A stretch of 64,000 bases of DNA from Datnioides undecimradiatus. Lineage: Eukaryota; Chordata; Actinopteri; Lobotiformes; Datnioididae. This document shows, piece after piece, positions 1 through 14,308 of this stretch. The stretch spans positions 18,045,806-18,109,805 of the forward strand of contig WARS01000013.1 of the NCBI GenBank assembly GCA_008933995.1. The letters run 5' to 3'. The position numbers and the translations under genes were made by a program. Position 1 is the first letter of the stretch. Each line of letters begins with the position of its first letter. Under the pieces are notes generated by a model, which was not told the origin of the DNA, made no database searches, and worked only from the letters and a program-made list of their open reading frames with translations.

Positions 1-920
1 TGCTACCTGCCAATGGCTGTGTAATAATGAAGTGTAATTAATGGAAGCCATGACCTGAGTAGACAGCTCCGTTTCCAGTGCTGGAATATTTATTCTCTTT
101 CTGTCGTACCTGAACTGCTTAAACACATCCGGAGGTGAAGACCATAAAAGAAGCTTCATTTTGGCAAAAGGCAACAACTAAAAATGTCAAAGTGAATCGG
201 GAGAAGACGTAAGTGACATTTTTCCACCCTAATAACTCCCTTATTTATTAATAAAACCACATCTGTCAAATAATAATGGACTTGCTTTTCATGTTCTTGT
301 GGGTATGAATTCCTTTTCTTCTGGATCAACCTCCCACTCTTGCCTTCAGTGTGCGATTACATTGTTCTTGGCCGATTCCCATCTGCTCAACTGTGAAGTA
401 GTGTAGATAGGGAGAAATGACCCCGAAGGCTTGACGACGATCCTTTGCACAGCACTTCTCTCTCTGGTGTTGTGCCAACAAATAACCCACTGTGATATCC
501 AGCAGCACAGCTGGACATGTGGTGAGTACAGCACAGGATAAGAGAAAAGCTCAGTGTGAAATCTGATGTGTGCCTGTAGTTGGTTTTCTGTTCGCTACAG
601 TGGAGTTATGGATATGATATTTAACAAAAGAGGTCATATTACAATGCTTTTTCTTGTGTATTACTCACATCTGCATATCTGTTGCTTTGTTTTCCACTAC
701 ATATGATTACAGTTTAATGAAAGCTTGTATCTAATCTGTCTGCATTAAATAATACTATATATTTGCCTATTTTAGCAGTATATCAATGTCAATCACCTGA
801 AATTGGTCCAAATATCTTGTTTCCTATTGGATGGATTGCCATGACTTTTGGTGCCGACCTTGTTGGTTTACAGCAGATCTTTTGTGACCCATTAACCTTT
901 CGTCATGGTATGGTAGCAAA

Positions 921-990
921 CTGAACATCAATACATTAGCATTGTCAACGTGAGCAGGTACAGCCCAGCAGAGTTACTAGCATGGCTGTA
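921..990 (+). repeat. Short family B-like repeat fragment
   Basis: CATTAGCATTGTCAACGTGA followed by GTACAGCCCAGCAGAGTTAC and TAGCATGGCTGTAAATG resembles the segment TACAGCCTCACAGAGCTGC-TAGCATGGCTGTAGAC of the teleost family. It is short and diverged. Confidence 0.45.
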
Positions 991-3463
991 AATGCTTCCT
1001 CAGTTGCTCAAGTGCTATTATCAGGCTTTTGTCTCAGTTTTAATGTAGTTTGAGGTACACAACAACTAAGTGATCCAGTTTTTTGGGTTTTCTTTTTATT
1101 TTGCCTTCATCTTTGGTGCTGAATGCTCATTGCTGGGGTGTTGTTTGCATAGCACTCTGTAGAGGCTACTTTTGTGACCTCTGCTGAGCCATTTTCCTTG
1201 GATTTTTTTCAATTTCAGGCAATCCTATAGGTTGCATTCATATATAAAGTCGTGACAGCTCTAGCCCTTGTGAACAAGTAATTCTCGCTTTCCTGGAATT
1301 CTAAAAATGCGTACAGTTAAATTTCCTTCAGGAAGTTGTACCAGATATGTTTGTTCAATTACTTTTACAAGTGTAAACATTTTAATAACTGGTTATAGGT
1401 TGCTTGTATGTGATGAGAAGAAAACTGCAGGTTAATAGACATTTTATATTTTGCTGACAATAACTGCTGCTTAGTTCTGACATTGATGCAGAATTGGTCA
1501 GTCCCGGATAAATGGGCTTTTTTGTGATAATTGAACATAGATATAATGCCACGTGACAATTACAATCCTCCAGCTTCACCTCCATGACATGTAGACTCTC
1601 CAAGAACATGTGGACTTCAGAGCCATTGTGTTGAACGAAAGCTCAGAGAACAATGTGTCAAGATTTCTCAAGGACTCCTTCTCTCACCTGGGAGAGCAGT
1701 CACACAAGTGGGCCTCTCTCTCCATCTCTACACGCACCGTGAACGCACCTTCATGTGTGGGCAATGAGCCAAAGCTGTGAGTCACTCAAAATAGTCTTCG
1801 AGCTTCACAGGATCCTGTGCTGCTTCATCTTGTCTGCCTCTAAGGTATCTTTGGGGAGGCGTTGGCGTCAGCACGGCTAATTGAGCCGAGGATGTATCAT
1901 CAGAGAGTGCTAACGGCAAGCACGTCACACAGCCACAAATGAACCCTGTCCAGCCTCGGAGGGCTGAGAGAACAGAGAGCTCGAGGTGTCACTGCTGTCA
2001 AAGAACAACAAAAAAACAACACAAGTGCAAAATACTTGTGCAAAGTGGTATTAAAAGAACTCGCTTGGCTCGTTAGAGGTGAGACTTATTTAAATGGGGA
2101 TTCTAATTAATACCTGGATGTGCACGGTGAATGTGAGGTACCACCATGGAAACAGTAGCTGCTGCACAAGGATTTATCGGCCTTCACAAACACCTTTACA
2201 CCTGTTTAAACAACATCTGGTGACATTTAAAAAATAACTATTTTGAGCTAAATGATGATGAAAATTTAAAGGATCTACTGGTGCTGAGCAGTAACCACGG
2301 TGCTTTTATTGAGTTTGCATAAAACCACTCAGGTATTGGACCCAGTCCTACTGAGGGGTGTCCCATCATACTTCTATACATGCTTCCAACTTAAAGTAAT
2401 GTTGTACTTAATACTGATATTAGTTCAGATATGACATGAAAAATGAAAGGTGCCATTAAACAGATGAACAACTATAAAAGTTTGATGATTTTGAAAAGTT
2501 TGGAAACTATTTGTTTACAGAATATTGGGATCATCCACTCATAAAATTATTGTCAGTTAATAAAGAGTGTAATTCTTCTTCTGGTGATCAAAACCACTCA
2601 AATTTCGGCAACAAAACAAAGGACATAACCTTTGTCCTCACGATGGTACAGCCCAGATCAGTAGTATGGAAATGAGCATGCCTCATCTACCAAGAATGAC
2701 AGGAAGTTGCTCCCGAGACCTGAGGTTGTGTGTTTAAATGCTTTCAACCTGTCACAGTGGGGTTCATGGGGAGAGAGGAAGAAGATTCTCTGCGGCTGCC
2801 ACACACACCTGGATCCCATCCTCCTAGCCAGAGACATGATGGGAGGACAGGAAACTGAAGATACTCTTAAACATTTATCACAAAGTGACACTCCAGCACT
2901 CACTGTCTCTGTGAAATTTCATCTGACGTTACTCTCCAACACTGATCCTCAAGCAACCTCTACTACAGTAGCCTTTACTGAGAGCGTAGCTCCCCGCCTG
3001 GCACCAGCACTGCCAGCCAGGATTAAATGTTTGATTCGCTGCCACGCTAAAAATTCAAGCTCTTACAGAACGGCGAGGCACTTTGAATAAAAGCAACCAC
3101 GAAATGGCAGTGTGTTATGTTACATCCACATGGAACAGCAGCCAGTGTGCGTTGCATATTTACTCCCTGAAAATGTCATGTTTCCTTAATTGACTTGGTT
3201 TCACAGCTTGCCTCACAGCTCCAGCTGATGCCTTCAACCACTTACAGCTGACAAAAATTGCCACCACCTCCATATGCTGCATTTGCGTGCATGCAACTCG
3301 CCAACTGCCCGAGGTAACATGCACGAGATGAATGTATACGTGCGGACGCTGCTTATGGTTTCCATGCATGTGTGCACTTTTGATGCTGGTGGTGGTGGTG
3401 CACGCTTGGACAGAGAGCTGATTCCACCTCAGAGGAAGCTCAGCCAGTTGGAGAGGCAGAAAG

Positions 3464-3482
3464 AGAGAGAGAGAGAGAGAGG
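3464..3482. repeat. (GA)n tract
   Basis: Short GAGAGA run in a purine-rich stretch that extends to about 3515. Confidence 0.85.
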
Positions 3483-4749
3483 CGGGGAGAAAGGCGGAGA
3501 GAGAGAGAAAAAGATGAATTTGACTCCAGGCAACAGATGCCCAATTAACATATCCCCATAATTAGGATGATGTGGAAGGATGAAGATGAAGATGTAAGGG
3601 CACAGCTGTTGTTGTCCATCTCAGGCAGCATGGAGCCGCCTGAATATTCATGTGACATTTTTATGACTTTTCAATTTCTTGCCACACACGACAATAATGC
3701 TATGTTCTCCAATTAAGCAACTTTGGTGCTTATGTTCATTAAGGATGAAGGGAATCTTATTGGGGCAAAATGAATATAAAGGGTGGGTTGTATTGTGCAG
3801 GGATAAAACACCAGAGAAGGCAGGTTACCAAGAAACAGAGAAGTGTTTTGCTTTTGCTTTGCTATGGGAATATACTGTACCCTCTCTATATAGCTTCATG
3901 TTTGCATTGTCTGCAGTGCAAACGGTTGGCTCATTTACAATTCCCCCTACAGCAATTTAATATGTGCAAATGTGTGCAAATTTATACCAATGTGCCAGAG
4001 TTCAAACATTTGTAATAATGTGGTTAAATGAAATTACACTCCAGAACGTCTGTGATCTCCAGCACACATAGGAGGAATACTGAAGAAGGAAAAGAGCCAA
4101 CCACTAGGTCCAAATAGCTGTCAGCTCCGCAGCGGAGAGCCGCGCAGAGTGCTGCACTCACAGCTCCGTCTTTGTCAGAAACTTCTGCTCCAGTAACTCC
4201 ATCCGGCACAGCTACCAGGCTTTTCTTTGTGCCCTGGTGACGCGCTGGCCGGCTACTTCAACTTCCAGATCAATTATTCAGATGGCTCTCCTATAAATAT
4301 CAGTCTGTTAAAAGGAGGAGATACCCATTTAAGGGGGGCATTGGAGTGCTGCGTGTGCTAAAGTTAGACCCACTATTTCATGTTAGAGGACAAATTACAG
4401 CATTTAATCTGCTCCCTGACATATGGCTTTTTGAGAGCACACATGTAAAATTTATGCATTTAAGTTATGAAATTTAAAGACTAAAATAGTAAAGACATTC
4501 CCCAGTTATTTTAGGGGAAAGCAGAACTGTGTTAACGGTGCGTTCTGGCTGTGAATTTTGTGAAATACTGATGTATTATAAAGGGTTAAAAGTCAAGTCA
4601 GTTTGGTTTCTATAACTCAATATGACAAATTAAAATTTGCCACAGGGAGTTTTACAATCTGTGCCCCATACAATACCTTTAGATCCTCATTCAGATGACA
4701 CAATATGGACAATCAAAACCAAATTATGAAAGTTTATGTTTGTGCACAT

Positions 4750-4890
4750 AGTGTTAACCATGTTCACCTTCCTAATTAAGCATGCCAATATTAGCTAATT
4801 AGCACAAAACACAAAGTAGAGCTGAGGCTAATGGGAATGGCGTCAGTTTAACACGTATTTTGTAAAATCAAAGTACACATTTACACACAT
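4750..4890 (+). repeat. Diverged teleost interspersed repeat (family B)
   Basis: Contains GTTAACCATGTTCACCTTCC, TTAGCTAATTAGCACAAAAC and ACACAAAGTAGAGCTGAGGC in order, then ATGGGAATGGCGTCAGTTT. This is the word order of a widespread percomorph repeat. The class is not asserted. Confidence 0.6.
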
Positions 4891-7400
4891 ACGTTACAGA
4901 ATGACGGTGCCACCGGTGGGTAAATCCAGTGGGTCAACCTGATGGGGACACGAAAGTCCAAATTTTATGACGCTGCACCCATTAGACATTTCTTCTGAGA
5001 TCACAGCAAAGTGGTGATCCAACTAACTACTACTCTATTCTATCTGATAATGTTAACACTGCTATCAGGTATCTTAGATCTGAATTAAAGTTGAGTGATT
5101 ATGCTAGTGCTGCACACTCAGTGTTGGAGGATGACATTATGAGTCCTTGATAATCCCAGAGGCACAGAGATGGATGACAGATTAAAGGGAAAACCTGAAC
5201 ATTGTTGAAGAAACATGGCAGATTCAGACGCGTCATCACAGGGTAACAAGGGCTCACTGACAATGATGTGAATCTTATGCTGTGGCCTTGACAGTCACTG
5301 GATCACAACGCTCTCCACCACCATCATCAAAACACTGAGTAAGCAAATATCTGTTGGCCTCCTACTCCTCAGTAGCTCACTGTATGCACATCTTCTCTCT
5401 ATAATCGCTGGTCCACGGTAAATGTGGAGGTTTCTATGAGCAAGCTTCTTCTTTTCGAGCTGCTTATATGTGACCAGCTGTAGTTTGGATATTTCCAGCA
5501 ACAATGGCAAGCAGCAGTACCGAGACGGTAGGTGAAATGGCACTTCCTCTACTGGTGAGAAAAGGAAAGACAGGATGACACAAGGCAGAAGAGCCTCCCA
5601 CAGACTGAAGCCTTCACTGCCTGATGCTTGACCCCCAGCTGAAGACAAAGCCTGCTCCCCCTGGCACAGTGGAGTGCCTGTCAGGTCAGCTGGTGCTGAA
5701 ATGGAGAGATGGCTTTTAATAACTTCCTCCGTCACACCGAGACAGACTTGTGGAATCATTTTTATAACCAGTGGCACTCTAACAATGTTGTGTTTTTTCT
5801 GGGGATGCTCAAATATTCACAGCCTGTTTGATATTATGGTTCGATGATAAGGCATGGATCTAATCTGTGAGTATGGGGAGCCTCAAAAATGGCACTGAAA
5901 AAACTACACCATCTGACAGCAGCTCCAGTTTAGTGCCAGAGTGCTGTCGACAGACTCATAAGTGGCGCATAATGATAATTAACACGCCAATTAGACATCT
6001 GCCGTGTTTCCAAGGCTGTCTTGAGAATAATGTGTTTACAATTAAGAGGAGAGCTCAAATGAGCAAAGAGGCAGACATCATCCCCCTTAATGCCCAACGT
6101 TCAACAGGACGCCGGACTCTGGTGCGACGGGTCAACCAGTCGCCTGTGATTGTTTTGTAAGTGGAGGCCCGAGGTGCTTGTCATATCTGATTAAGCGGTG
6201 GGAGATGCAGAGGCCAAATGAGCTGGATGGAGCAGCAAGCACCAGGAGCGACACATTACCACTGGGTGTCACCACTGATCACATCATATCATCAGTCCCC
6301 TCCACCCCTGACAACTCAATCAATGGCCTAATTGACTGAGACCAAGACCGCTGTCACAACAGGTCCCAGCATTCAGGGAATAGCCAGGCTACAGCTCTGA
6401 TTTATGCTGGGATTGAAAATGGGTAAGAAGCAAGGCAGGAGTACAAGGGAGACTCCTCTTCTCTCTTTTTTAAAACTTTTCTTTAACCACAAGATGGCAT
6501 AGTTGGACTATATAAAGTATTTGGCTGCTCTTTCTTCTCTGCTGGATGTTTTTCTGCCTTTGTTTTATCTCACATCATAAAGTTTTTACTATGTGTCATC
6601 AATCTGTGTAGGTTGGCGATGATATTTTAATACAGTAGACTTATATCAGTAGTTCTGTATGTGAACATCATGCCCATAGAAAAGCAGCTGAGGTTTTATT
6701 TTCTCTTTTCGTGGATAAGCATCTCCCAGCAGACTCTGGTTGTTTAAGTTTACTGAGATTCGATCAGTGCTGATCAGCAAAAACAACACAAGAGAGGGTT
6801 TTTGTGTAGTTCTCATGGATTTTAAATGTATTCTGACATGAAGCGTGCCTTAAATGAAATGTGTGTCTGTCTGTAGAGCATGTATATATTGCATGTTATT
6901 AGGGCAAAGAGTCTGCATACAACACTTGAATCTCCAGCCCGCTCTTCGCTTTGGAAATATAATTACTATGAACTTGACATGCACAAAAAAGTTCAGGAGG
7001 ATCTACATTTCCATGGCAGCTGGGTGACTCCATCTGCTCAGGAAGCTTGATCAAAAGCTCCTGAACGGCTATTGAGTGGATTGTTTTTGCCACTTTCCAT
7101 CTTTAACCACAATGTTGCACACTTTCAGATAAGCTGGAGTTTGACATGTTATTGCATTGACTAACACTGTTTCCCTGTCCCGAAGTCTAATAAAACCCTT
7201 TCAAAATGTTTCATAAAGTCCAAACTGCAGTGTCATCAAGAACAAGACGCAGATACAAGATTTTAACCTGACACCAGTGAGATGGTTCAACAAAATTACT
7301 GGCCGATGAAACGACGGAGATGGGAATACTGGAATTTTCAATAAAAACGGGACGCCAAGATTACGTACTGAGTCCACACAGCTGGAGATCGGCCAAGAGG

Positions 7401-7402
<2 letters not shown>

Positions 7403-7432
<30 letters not shown>
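7403..7432. repeat. (AC)15 microsatellite
   Basis: Uninterrupted AC dinucleotide run, typical of teleost intergenic DNA. Confidence 0.97.
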
Positions 7433-7435
<3 letters not shown>

Positions 7436-9319
7436 TCCCTCAGCTTGTTCAGTTCTTCTCCCTGCATCTGCTTTGGACAGAAGGTGGACTGACCCGGTGT
7501 GTGTCCTACAGTTACCTGTAATTATCTTAAACATGTTCGTCAATATGGGATTTATTAAGAAAGTTTTCATTGTAAATCATATGGTTTATTCTGGCTTGCT
7601 TGTTGCTGGTACTGCGTGTACAGTCTGGCTCCGGTTGCAGACAAAGCCCAAATGAATGTGTTTCCAGCTCTCCTGCTGTGCAGGCGAGAAGGAACCTGGA
7701 TTTCCACTGGTTGGCGGTGAAACAGATACACGGTATTTGACTGATTGCGCCTCCACCGTTTCTGTCTGCATCCTCCTTGGAAGCTCGAAAGGCCTATATC
7801 TGCCAACAAAGTCACGTTCAAGGAAAACTCCCCATCTGCCAGGTATTCTATCTCAGTACGCATATGTTGATCTCTTTAATAATGGCCAAAATACCAAAAT
7901 ACAGACACAAAGGAACACGGAGACAAACACACACACGCAGCTGAATGTCGAGAAATCCACTTGTCAAATCTCCGTTTCGAGGTTAAAGAAAACCACAATC
8001 AGCAGTGTCTCCACTGGTTAGCCACTATACATTCCAGTGATGTTTAGAATTAATTCGGTACACACAGTTTGTGTTTTGACTCATAAATAAAAGAGAGAAT
8101 GTGCTGAGAAAAATGTATCTGTCTATCTGTGGACTACATACAATGGATAGTGATGAATTGTCCAGGACTGTCTTTTCTTTAATGAGGGTGTCCTGGGATC
8201 ACACTCTTCAGCCTCTATTGGGAAAGCCGATGTTTGGCACCAGCGCTCCAACTGAGACTAAGATTTGAATCTCAGATTGTGGAACAATATAGATCCTCCC
8301 CTGAAGAGCAGACCAGCTTTGAATCTAGCTGGATAACGGATGAATCATGGAAGTTTGCTACTTGATAATACTCCGATACTTAATATCATGTGCAAGTTGT
8401 GAGTTTGAGTTGCGCTGGGTTTTCTGGCATGAAATCAAATATATTTAAGATCAGTATTGGAATGTGAAAAGGGTTATTCTTTCAGGATACTCATGCAGCT
8501 TCATCAGATTTGGCTTTGATCTCCAGTGTATTTCAGAACAGTTTGTTTGAGTCAGTGTGGAAGTCAGGGTAAAACTCTGAGCTGATTGTTCTTTGCAAAA
8601 AAACCCCAACCTGTCCCCTCAAGACTCACACAATTGGGGGATGAACCAAGTGTCTTTGATAACATACGGTGGTACGAGCCATTGTTAGGTGCAGTGACTT
8701 CACCAACACTGGCATTGTTCCAAACCATAATGGAAAAAGGAAAGCCATTAAGCAAAGCTCTTGATTTACCTCTGACCTGCTTTCAACCTTGACCTACTGA
8801 ATGTTTACGAGCTCCGGGTACTGACTTGAGATAAAGGAGGTTTAAAGGCAGTTTTAGATACACGAGGACATGATTCAAGGTGCAACATTGTTCCTGCGGC
8901 GGGTAAGCATATCTCTGATGTGTTTCCGTTTGTCTGTATTCCAGGCAAAACCTGCAGGGAGGAGCAGACCCCTGTGCTCAGAGTTACCGAAGGGACTTTA
9001 TATCTCCCAGCAGAACCAGAAGCAAGTTGCTCTTTAACCTGACCCCCTGTTCATGAAATAATGCATGTGTAGATAATCCCTGCGGGTATAATCTGAATGC
9101 TGGGTCAAACAAAGAAGAGATTAGAAGGGGAGAAAATAAAAAAACAGATACACTGTATATTTAACAAGTCATTGAACACACTCATTAAAACATAGAATAT
9201 GGTTAGAGGAAATAAACATTTCATCTAAATTAAAGGATTGTTCAGTTGACTTCATTGCAGAAGGGTGGTTGAGGTCCTTTTATACCAGATTATACCACCA
9301 CGCCAGCCCAACTGTGGGG

Positions 9320-9625
9320 TTAAAGGTATGGTTTGACAATTTGAAGAATAGGTTTATTTGCCTTTATGACAACGTGCTGTATAAGATGATCAATATCAAT
9401 CCCATATCAGTCTGGAGTATGAAAGGTGATTAATGTAGCATCAGCTTTGCCCAAAGTTAAAATACTCTCAGTCACCAAACAGCACCTCTGAAGCTCACTA
9501 ATTAACACATATCTCCTTCGTCCAGTGTGCTGTTTATAAGTCATAAGTTGCTGCACGCTGTGATCATGTCTCGGGCAGAAGTGGTGACTTTCTTGAGTTT
9601 CTGCCGGTTGCCTGGCAACCTCAGA
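9320..9625 (+). repeat. Diverged teleost interspersed repeat (family A)
   Basis: Starts TAAAGGTATGGTTTGACA, includes CACCTCTGAAGCTCACTAAT, and ends in GCCGGTTGCCTGGCAACCTC. I recognise this word order from a repeat common in percomorph genomes (canonical core: GTTAGCTTAGCATAAAGACT). The class is not asserted. The central core is degraded here. Confidence 0.6.
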
Positions 9626-10164
9626 GAGAATACATATCTCCACGCCTGTACCTGTTATGTTTTTATTTGTTTAAAGATTAAACAAATGCTATACAACATG
9701 TTAATTGGTCAACACTTATCAAAGCTGAGCCTGTTTCATTTTCACAGTTTTATAATTGGCAAGATGTTTGCTTACCTTGCAAGGCAGCTGGATTCCCGAG
9801 ATCACGTGAGGTGAGTATCCATCCGTGCCAGGCTGCAAGTTATGCTCTCGTGAGCTGACCAACTGTGGTTTTCACCAGTCAATGTCCAGGAGGAATTGCC
9901 ACCAGCTACAGGAGTTGTTTAGGTGTGCGATTGGAGAGTATTCCTTGATTGGAAAGCAAAAACACAAGGCTTTTCTCGATGGAAAAGATTTTTTCACTCT
10001 TCTCACGACTGGCTTCAGCAAGTACTCTCCTACCATATCACATTGTGGTGATAGACAGATGGTTCATCCACCTGTCAAGTAGTTTTTGAAAGTGTCTGCC
10101 TTTTTGAAACATTTTCCAACTTCTCAGCTGATTCTGTGGAACAAACCATCTGGTGTGTTCGGTT

Positions 10165-10320
10165 ACCTCTTTCCCTAAGTGTCTGGTCTTTATGCTAAGT
10201 TAAGCTACGTTCCTCTTAGCTACAGCACAATACCATGGGATACAAGAGTGGTATCAGTATTTTCATCCGCCTCATCTTTGCAAGAAATCATATTTTCAAA
10301 TATTTAACTATTCATTTTAA
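10165..10320 (-). repeat. Inverted partial copy of repeat family A
   Basis: Reads on the reverse strand as the 5' half of family A: GTGTCTGGTCTTTATGC, then GAGTGGTATCAGTATTTTCA, then CAAATATTTAACTATTCA. With 9320-9625 it flanks about 540 bp in inverted orientation. Confidence 0.55.
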
Positions 10321-11701
10321 AGTGTCAAGGACACAACCACAGGAAAAGAAACTGATGCATCCACCAGCACATCAGTGACATTGAATGACATTGCTGGAAA
10401 CCTGTTGATATATCGGAAGCTGCCAAGTGTCCATTGGTTTGGGCAACAGTGCGACTGGAATATGGAGATTAGAAGAGCATCCTCCCAGACAGACAAAAAG
10501 ATTTCACTCAAAATTACAGAAAATATATAATCAAACAAAAAAACCACTATAAGGCGTAATAACGTCACTGCAGACTCACTAAATTGACTAAGATGATGGG
10601 AATATGTTAATGATTTTTTTGTTAAGTGTCTATCTGCTGTAGCTGCTGCCTCTCCTGTTTCCACGGCAGCACGAAGCAGCAGAGGTGCATAACAGCACGG
10701 CAGCCTGCTTTCACATTCATAGAAATCCTAGCCATTAATTCCCAAGAATGGAGGTGAGTTCCAATGCTGATGAAATATATGAGAGGAGCAGAGGCAATTT
10801 CTATCTTTAAGCCAACAGACACCCCCTCCACTTCATTCTGTCTTGACTGGTTGTGGTGGTGTGGCGAGGTGTAGCGAGGTGATGTAGAGAGAGAGTGGAC
10901 CGATCGTTTTTGTTGGGGAGGGGGGTTCTGCCAGCGAGTCTCCTGCATCTCAATCAGACTATGAAAACATCAGTCTGACCGAGAGGCTGAGCGGGGAAGA
11001 CAGAGGGAGGCTGCTTTGTCGGTGATGTAAACAAAACTGCAATTCATGACTGCTGCTAACAAAGCTGAGCTGCAGTCTTTCCCCTCTGCAGATATATTTG
11101 TCTTACCCCCAAATCTTCTTACTGTACATCGCAAAAAGTGTGTCATACAAGCGTTGGCAAGTTGGAGCGTGAGCATAAATGATTCACTGGCTTGCTGACT
11201 CTGAGGGGCCCACAGTGCTCTGTGGGCGCTGCAGGAGAGACACTCAATATGCAGCGCCGGTCGTGCCAGTTGGCAGCAGGGTGCCGTCGGTTGGCACTGC
11301 TCACAGCCCTTGTAGGTACTGACATCTTCAACAGGATTGTAACATCCCATATGCCCCCATTCTTCCACCCCCGCTCCTGAATCCAGACAACCATCTTCAC
11401 CAGAGCCTGAAATAAGACTGGGGCTCATACATACTGCGCTCTATCTCCTCTCAACATCTCATTATGCTCCCTGCTGTAGAGAAGAAGGGCTTTCACTGTT
11501 ACATATAAGCCTTGGAAAATAATCAGGCAGCAACTAAGGCACTTTTCAATCACACCAGTGCATAACAACCACTCACTTGTGAATTAAATGTCACAGCAGA
11601 AGTACCTTTATTTTGCCGCCCCTCAGATCTCAAATCCCGCACCCCTCCTCCTCTTCTTCTTCCTCTGTGTCGTCTTCATTATCAGTCGCTGTCGGGAGCG
11701 A

Positions 11702-11777
11702 TGCAGCTGCAGCAGCGGCAGCAGCAGCGGCAGCAGCAGCGGCAGCAGCAGCGCAGTCAGCAGCCGCAGCAGCTGCG
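11702..11777. repeat. GCN triplet repeat with 12-bp higher-order unit
   Basis: The block is built of CAG and CGG triplets. The 12-bp unit CGGCAGCAGCAG recurs three times, and a diverged end reaches 11777. It keeps several frames open on both strands (poly-Ala, poly-Ser), which explains the short ORFs here. Confidence 0.85.
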
Positions 11778-14306
11778 TTCATCGTCGCCTCCATGAGATC
11801 AGAAGCCTCCAAATCTCTGTCTAGAACTTGTACACAGATAAACATCAGGGTGTTATGAGCATCTTAGCAGGCACTGACAGGTAAAGTCCCTCACAGATTA
11901 TGTTATCAGTGAGGTGATAACATTGCACACTCCTGCTGATATGAGGTGTTTCATGAAATAGTCTCCTCATGTGTCAGTCTGCTAACACTGCTCCTTTACA
12001 CAGGCTTTGTCTAAGCAGTCGGTGCATAAAATGTACAGTCTCGTGTATTATTCGCTCTTTTACAATAAAGAGGTCACTGAATCTTGGCCATCAAGGCCAA
12101 GTTGATACCTTAATCTTCACTGCAGGGAACCATGCAGTTGTATTGTAGTGACACTTCATGAGGAGGAAGATAGATTTGCAGATTTGGGATGTTTTAAGTG
12201 TTTAATTTGACAGCTGTAACAGCGGCGACGGCAGCAGAGGTGTAGTTGCAAATGTACACTGGTGGCACAGGTTCCCCAGCTGGAAAAAGAGTTGAAAGCA
12301 ATGCTTTCAGCACTTCATTATCTCATCTCTACCTCAAACACAAACCAGCAAAGCTGTCAGACAATGTTCTTAGAGGCTGCGTAACCCTGTTGATGTGATA
12401 GAGTACGTTTCGGAGAAATAGTTCAACCTCAAAGTGGATTCCTTCTCCTCCGCTGTGATATTTGGATTCTCAGGGAAAATGTTCTCCTGAAGCCTTGGGT
12501 CATCCAAGTGAATGAGTTCAAGTTAGCCTACCTCCAGTTCCCTGGATCGCTCATTAGGAGCTTGGCTGAGCGCTCAAGGTTTTGTTTGGATGGCTCCCAA
12601 ATGGAAACACACATTTGGAGCCACGCCAAGCTGTCAGCCTCGTGCATGATTTGCAGCGTGAATGATGGCCGGCTGCTTGGATAGCGCAGTCCTCCGGGCC
12701 TGTCAGTGGAACAAACTTTGTGTCCAAATGAGTAACGCACTAATCACTCAGAGCAGCTTGTTCCTACTCAAATACTCATTCAAATTGGACACAAAACAAC
12801 AGCTGAACATGAGGGTTCTCAAATATTTTGCTAAATGTTTGACTTCCTTTATAGACAGATTTCCCATTCATAACTGAGGATGTACATGTGAAAGGGGAGA
12901 AAGATCGTTGCTGCAATGTCATGCTTATATGTGTGCATTTTAAGTATTCAGACTTCCTTTAGAATTAAATGTGCACGTGGTTTACTGTAATGTTTGGATC
13001 TTGCAGGATGGGGAAAAAGCACTGAATCCCTCCTCACAAACATAATGTAAGCATTACATTTCTTAACGTACACTGAGCATTGATCAGAGACCCTGATACA
13101 TTTTTTTAATTTTTTTTTTTAACATTTTAATCAAGCTGTGACGGTAAGCTGCTTTACCTTAAAATCCACCACCTTGTTAAAATCCATGGCCGTGACTAGA
13201 TCATTATACACTAATAGCTAGGAGGTTTTCCTCTTGGGATATAAAACATTTCACATTACTTTTATTACAGTTTATTTTTAACCTCCCTCGTGTGCGTGTG
13301 CACATCTCCCAAAAAAGGCTGCTCCGAAATCTGTCCTTGTACGACCATTTTGGCAAGAAGAAAAATTGACGTCATTAACATGTGGAAAAGGTGGGTTTTA
13401 GGACAATTGTCTGCTTTTTCCATACTTTTATTTCTATACTTTTATTTTCACGTGTTTTGCATTGAAACGTGTGCGTCTGCGTTAAGTTTTGTTATGGAAG
13501 TCTACTCGGAAACGGCCCTGGTTCCCATTCCTTCGTCTTGGCTCTGCTTCATCCTCCTCTCCCTCTTCCCTGACTTCACTGGGCTGTGCAGCCGCAGTTA
13601 TTAGGAGCACAGATTAAATGGATGGTGCATCCCACGCAGTTTGGTCCTATTAATAATTAAGCAGGGCGAATATTATACAGTTCACATACTTAAAACATGG
13701 AGTTCAGTGAGTAGGTCAAGAATGATTACACACTGCAGGCTGACAGGCAGAGAGAAACCATTTATTCAGCAGTAATTAGCCTAAATGATAAAGTAATGCA
13801 CCCCCATTAAGGGAGAGAAGACAGAGCATTCAGGAGGAGACTAAAACTGCCGATTAGCCACAACAACACAGACGGCAGCGCACATCAAGGATTTATTTGC
13901 GCGAGGACTGCATAATCTACTCAATTCTGTGTTTACTCTTGAGGCTGAAAAACAATGTTGATTCACACACGTCTTGTGATCCAAATAACAACCTACACTC
14001 CAAACCAAATAAAAACCTGCAGCCATCATGTTTAATGTATTTATCATCTAAGTATGATGTCTAAATGGTGTCAGGAACCAGCGAGCGGGGCCCCCGAGGG
14101 CGAGCTGTGACAGATATCACAGGCTGAGTTTCTGACCTCCTGGTGAAGCTGCTTTACAAGCCTCTGAAGCCTCCAAGGTTCATCAATAATTTACTGCACC
14201 GGCGGTCATGTTAACACTATCCTTAAGCGCACTCATTATGTACCTCTGAAGCACGTACACACATTCAACATGCATGCATCAGACAGTTGTTAGTTCATGC
14301 CCTCCT

Positions 14307-14308
<2 letters not shown>

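Noticed and set aside
5295-5777. 160-codon minus-strand ORF
   Set aside because: No similarity to a known family and no conserved composition.
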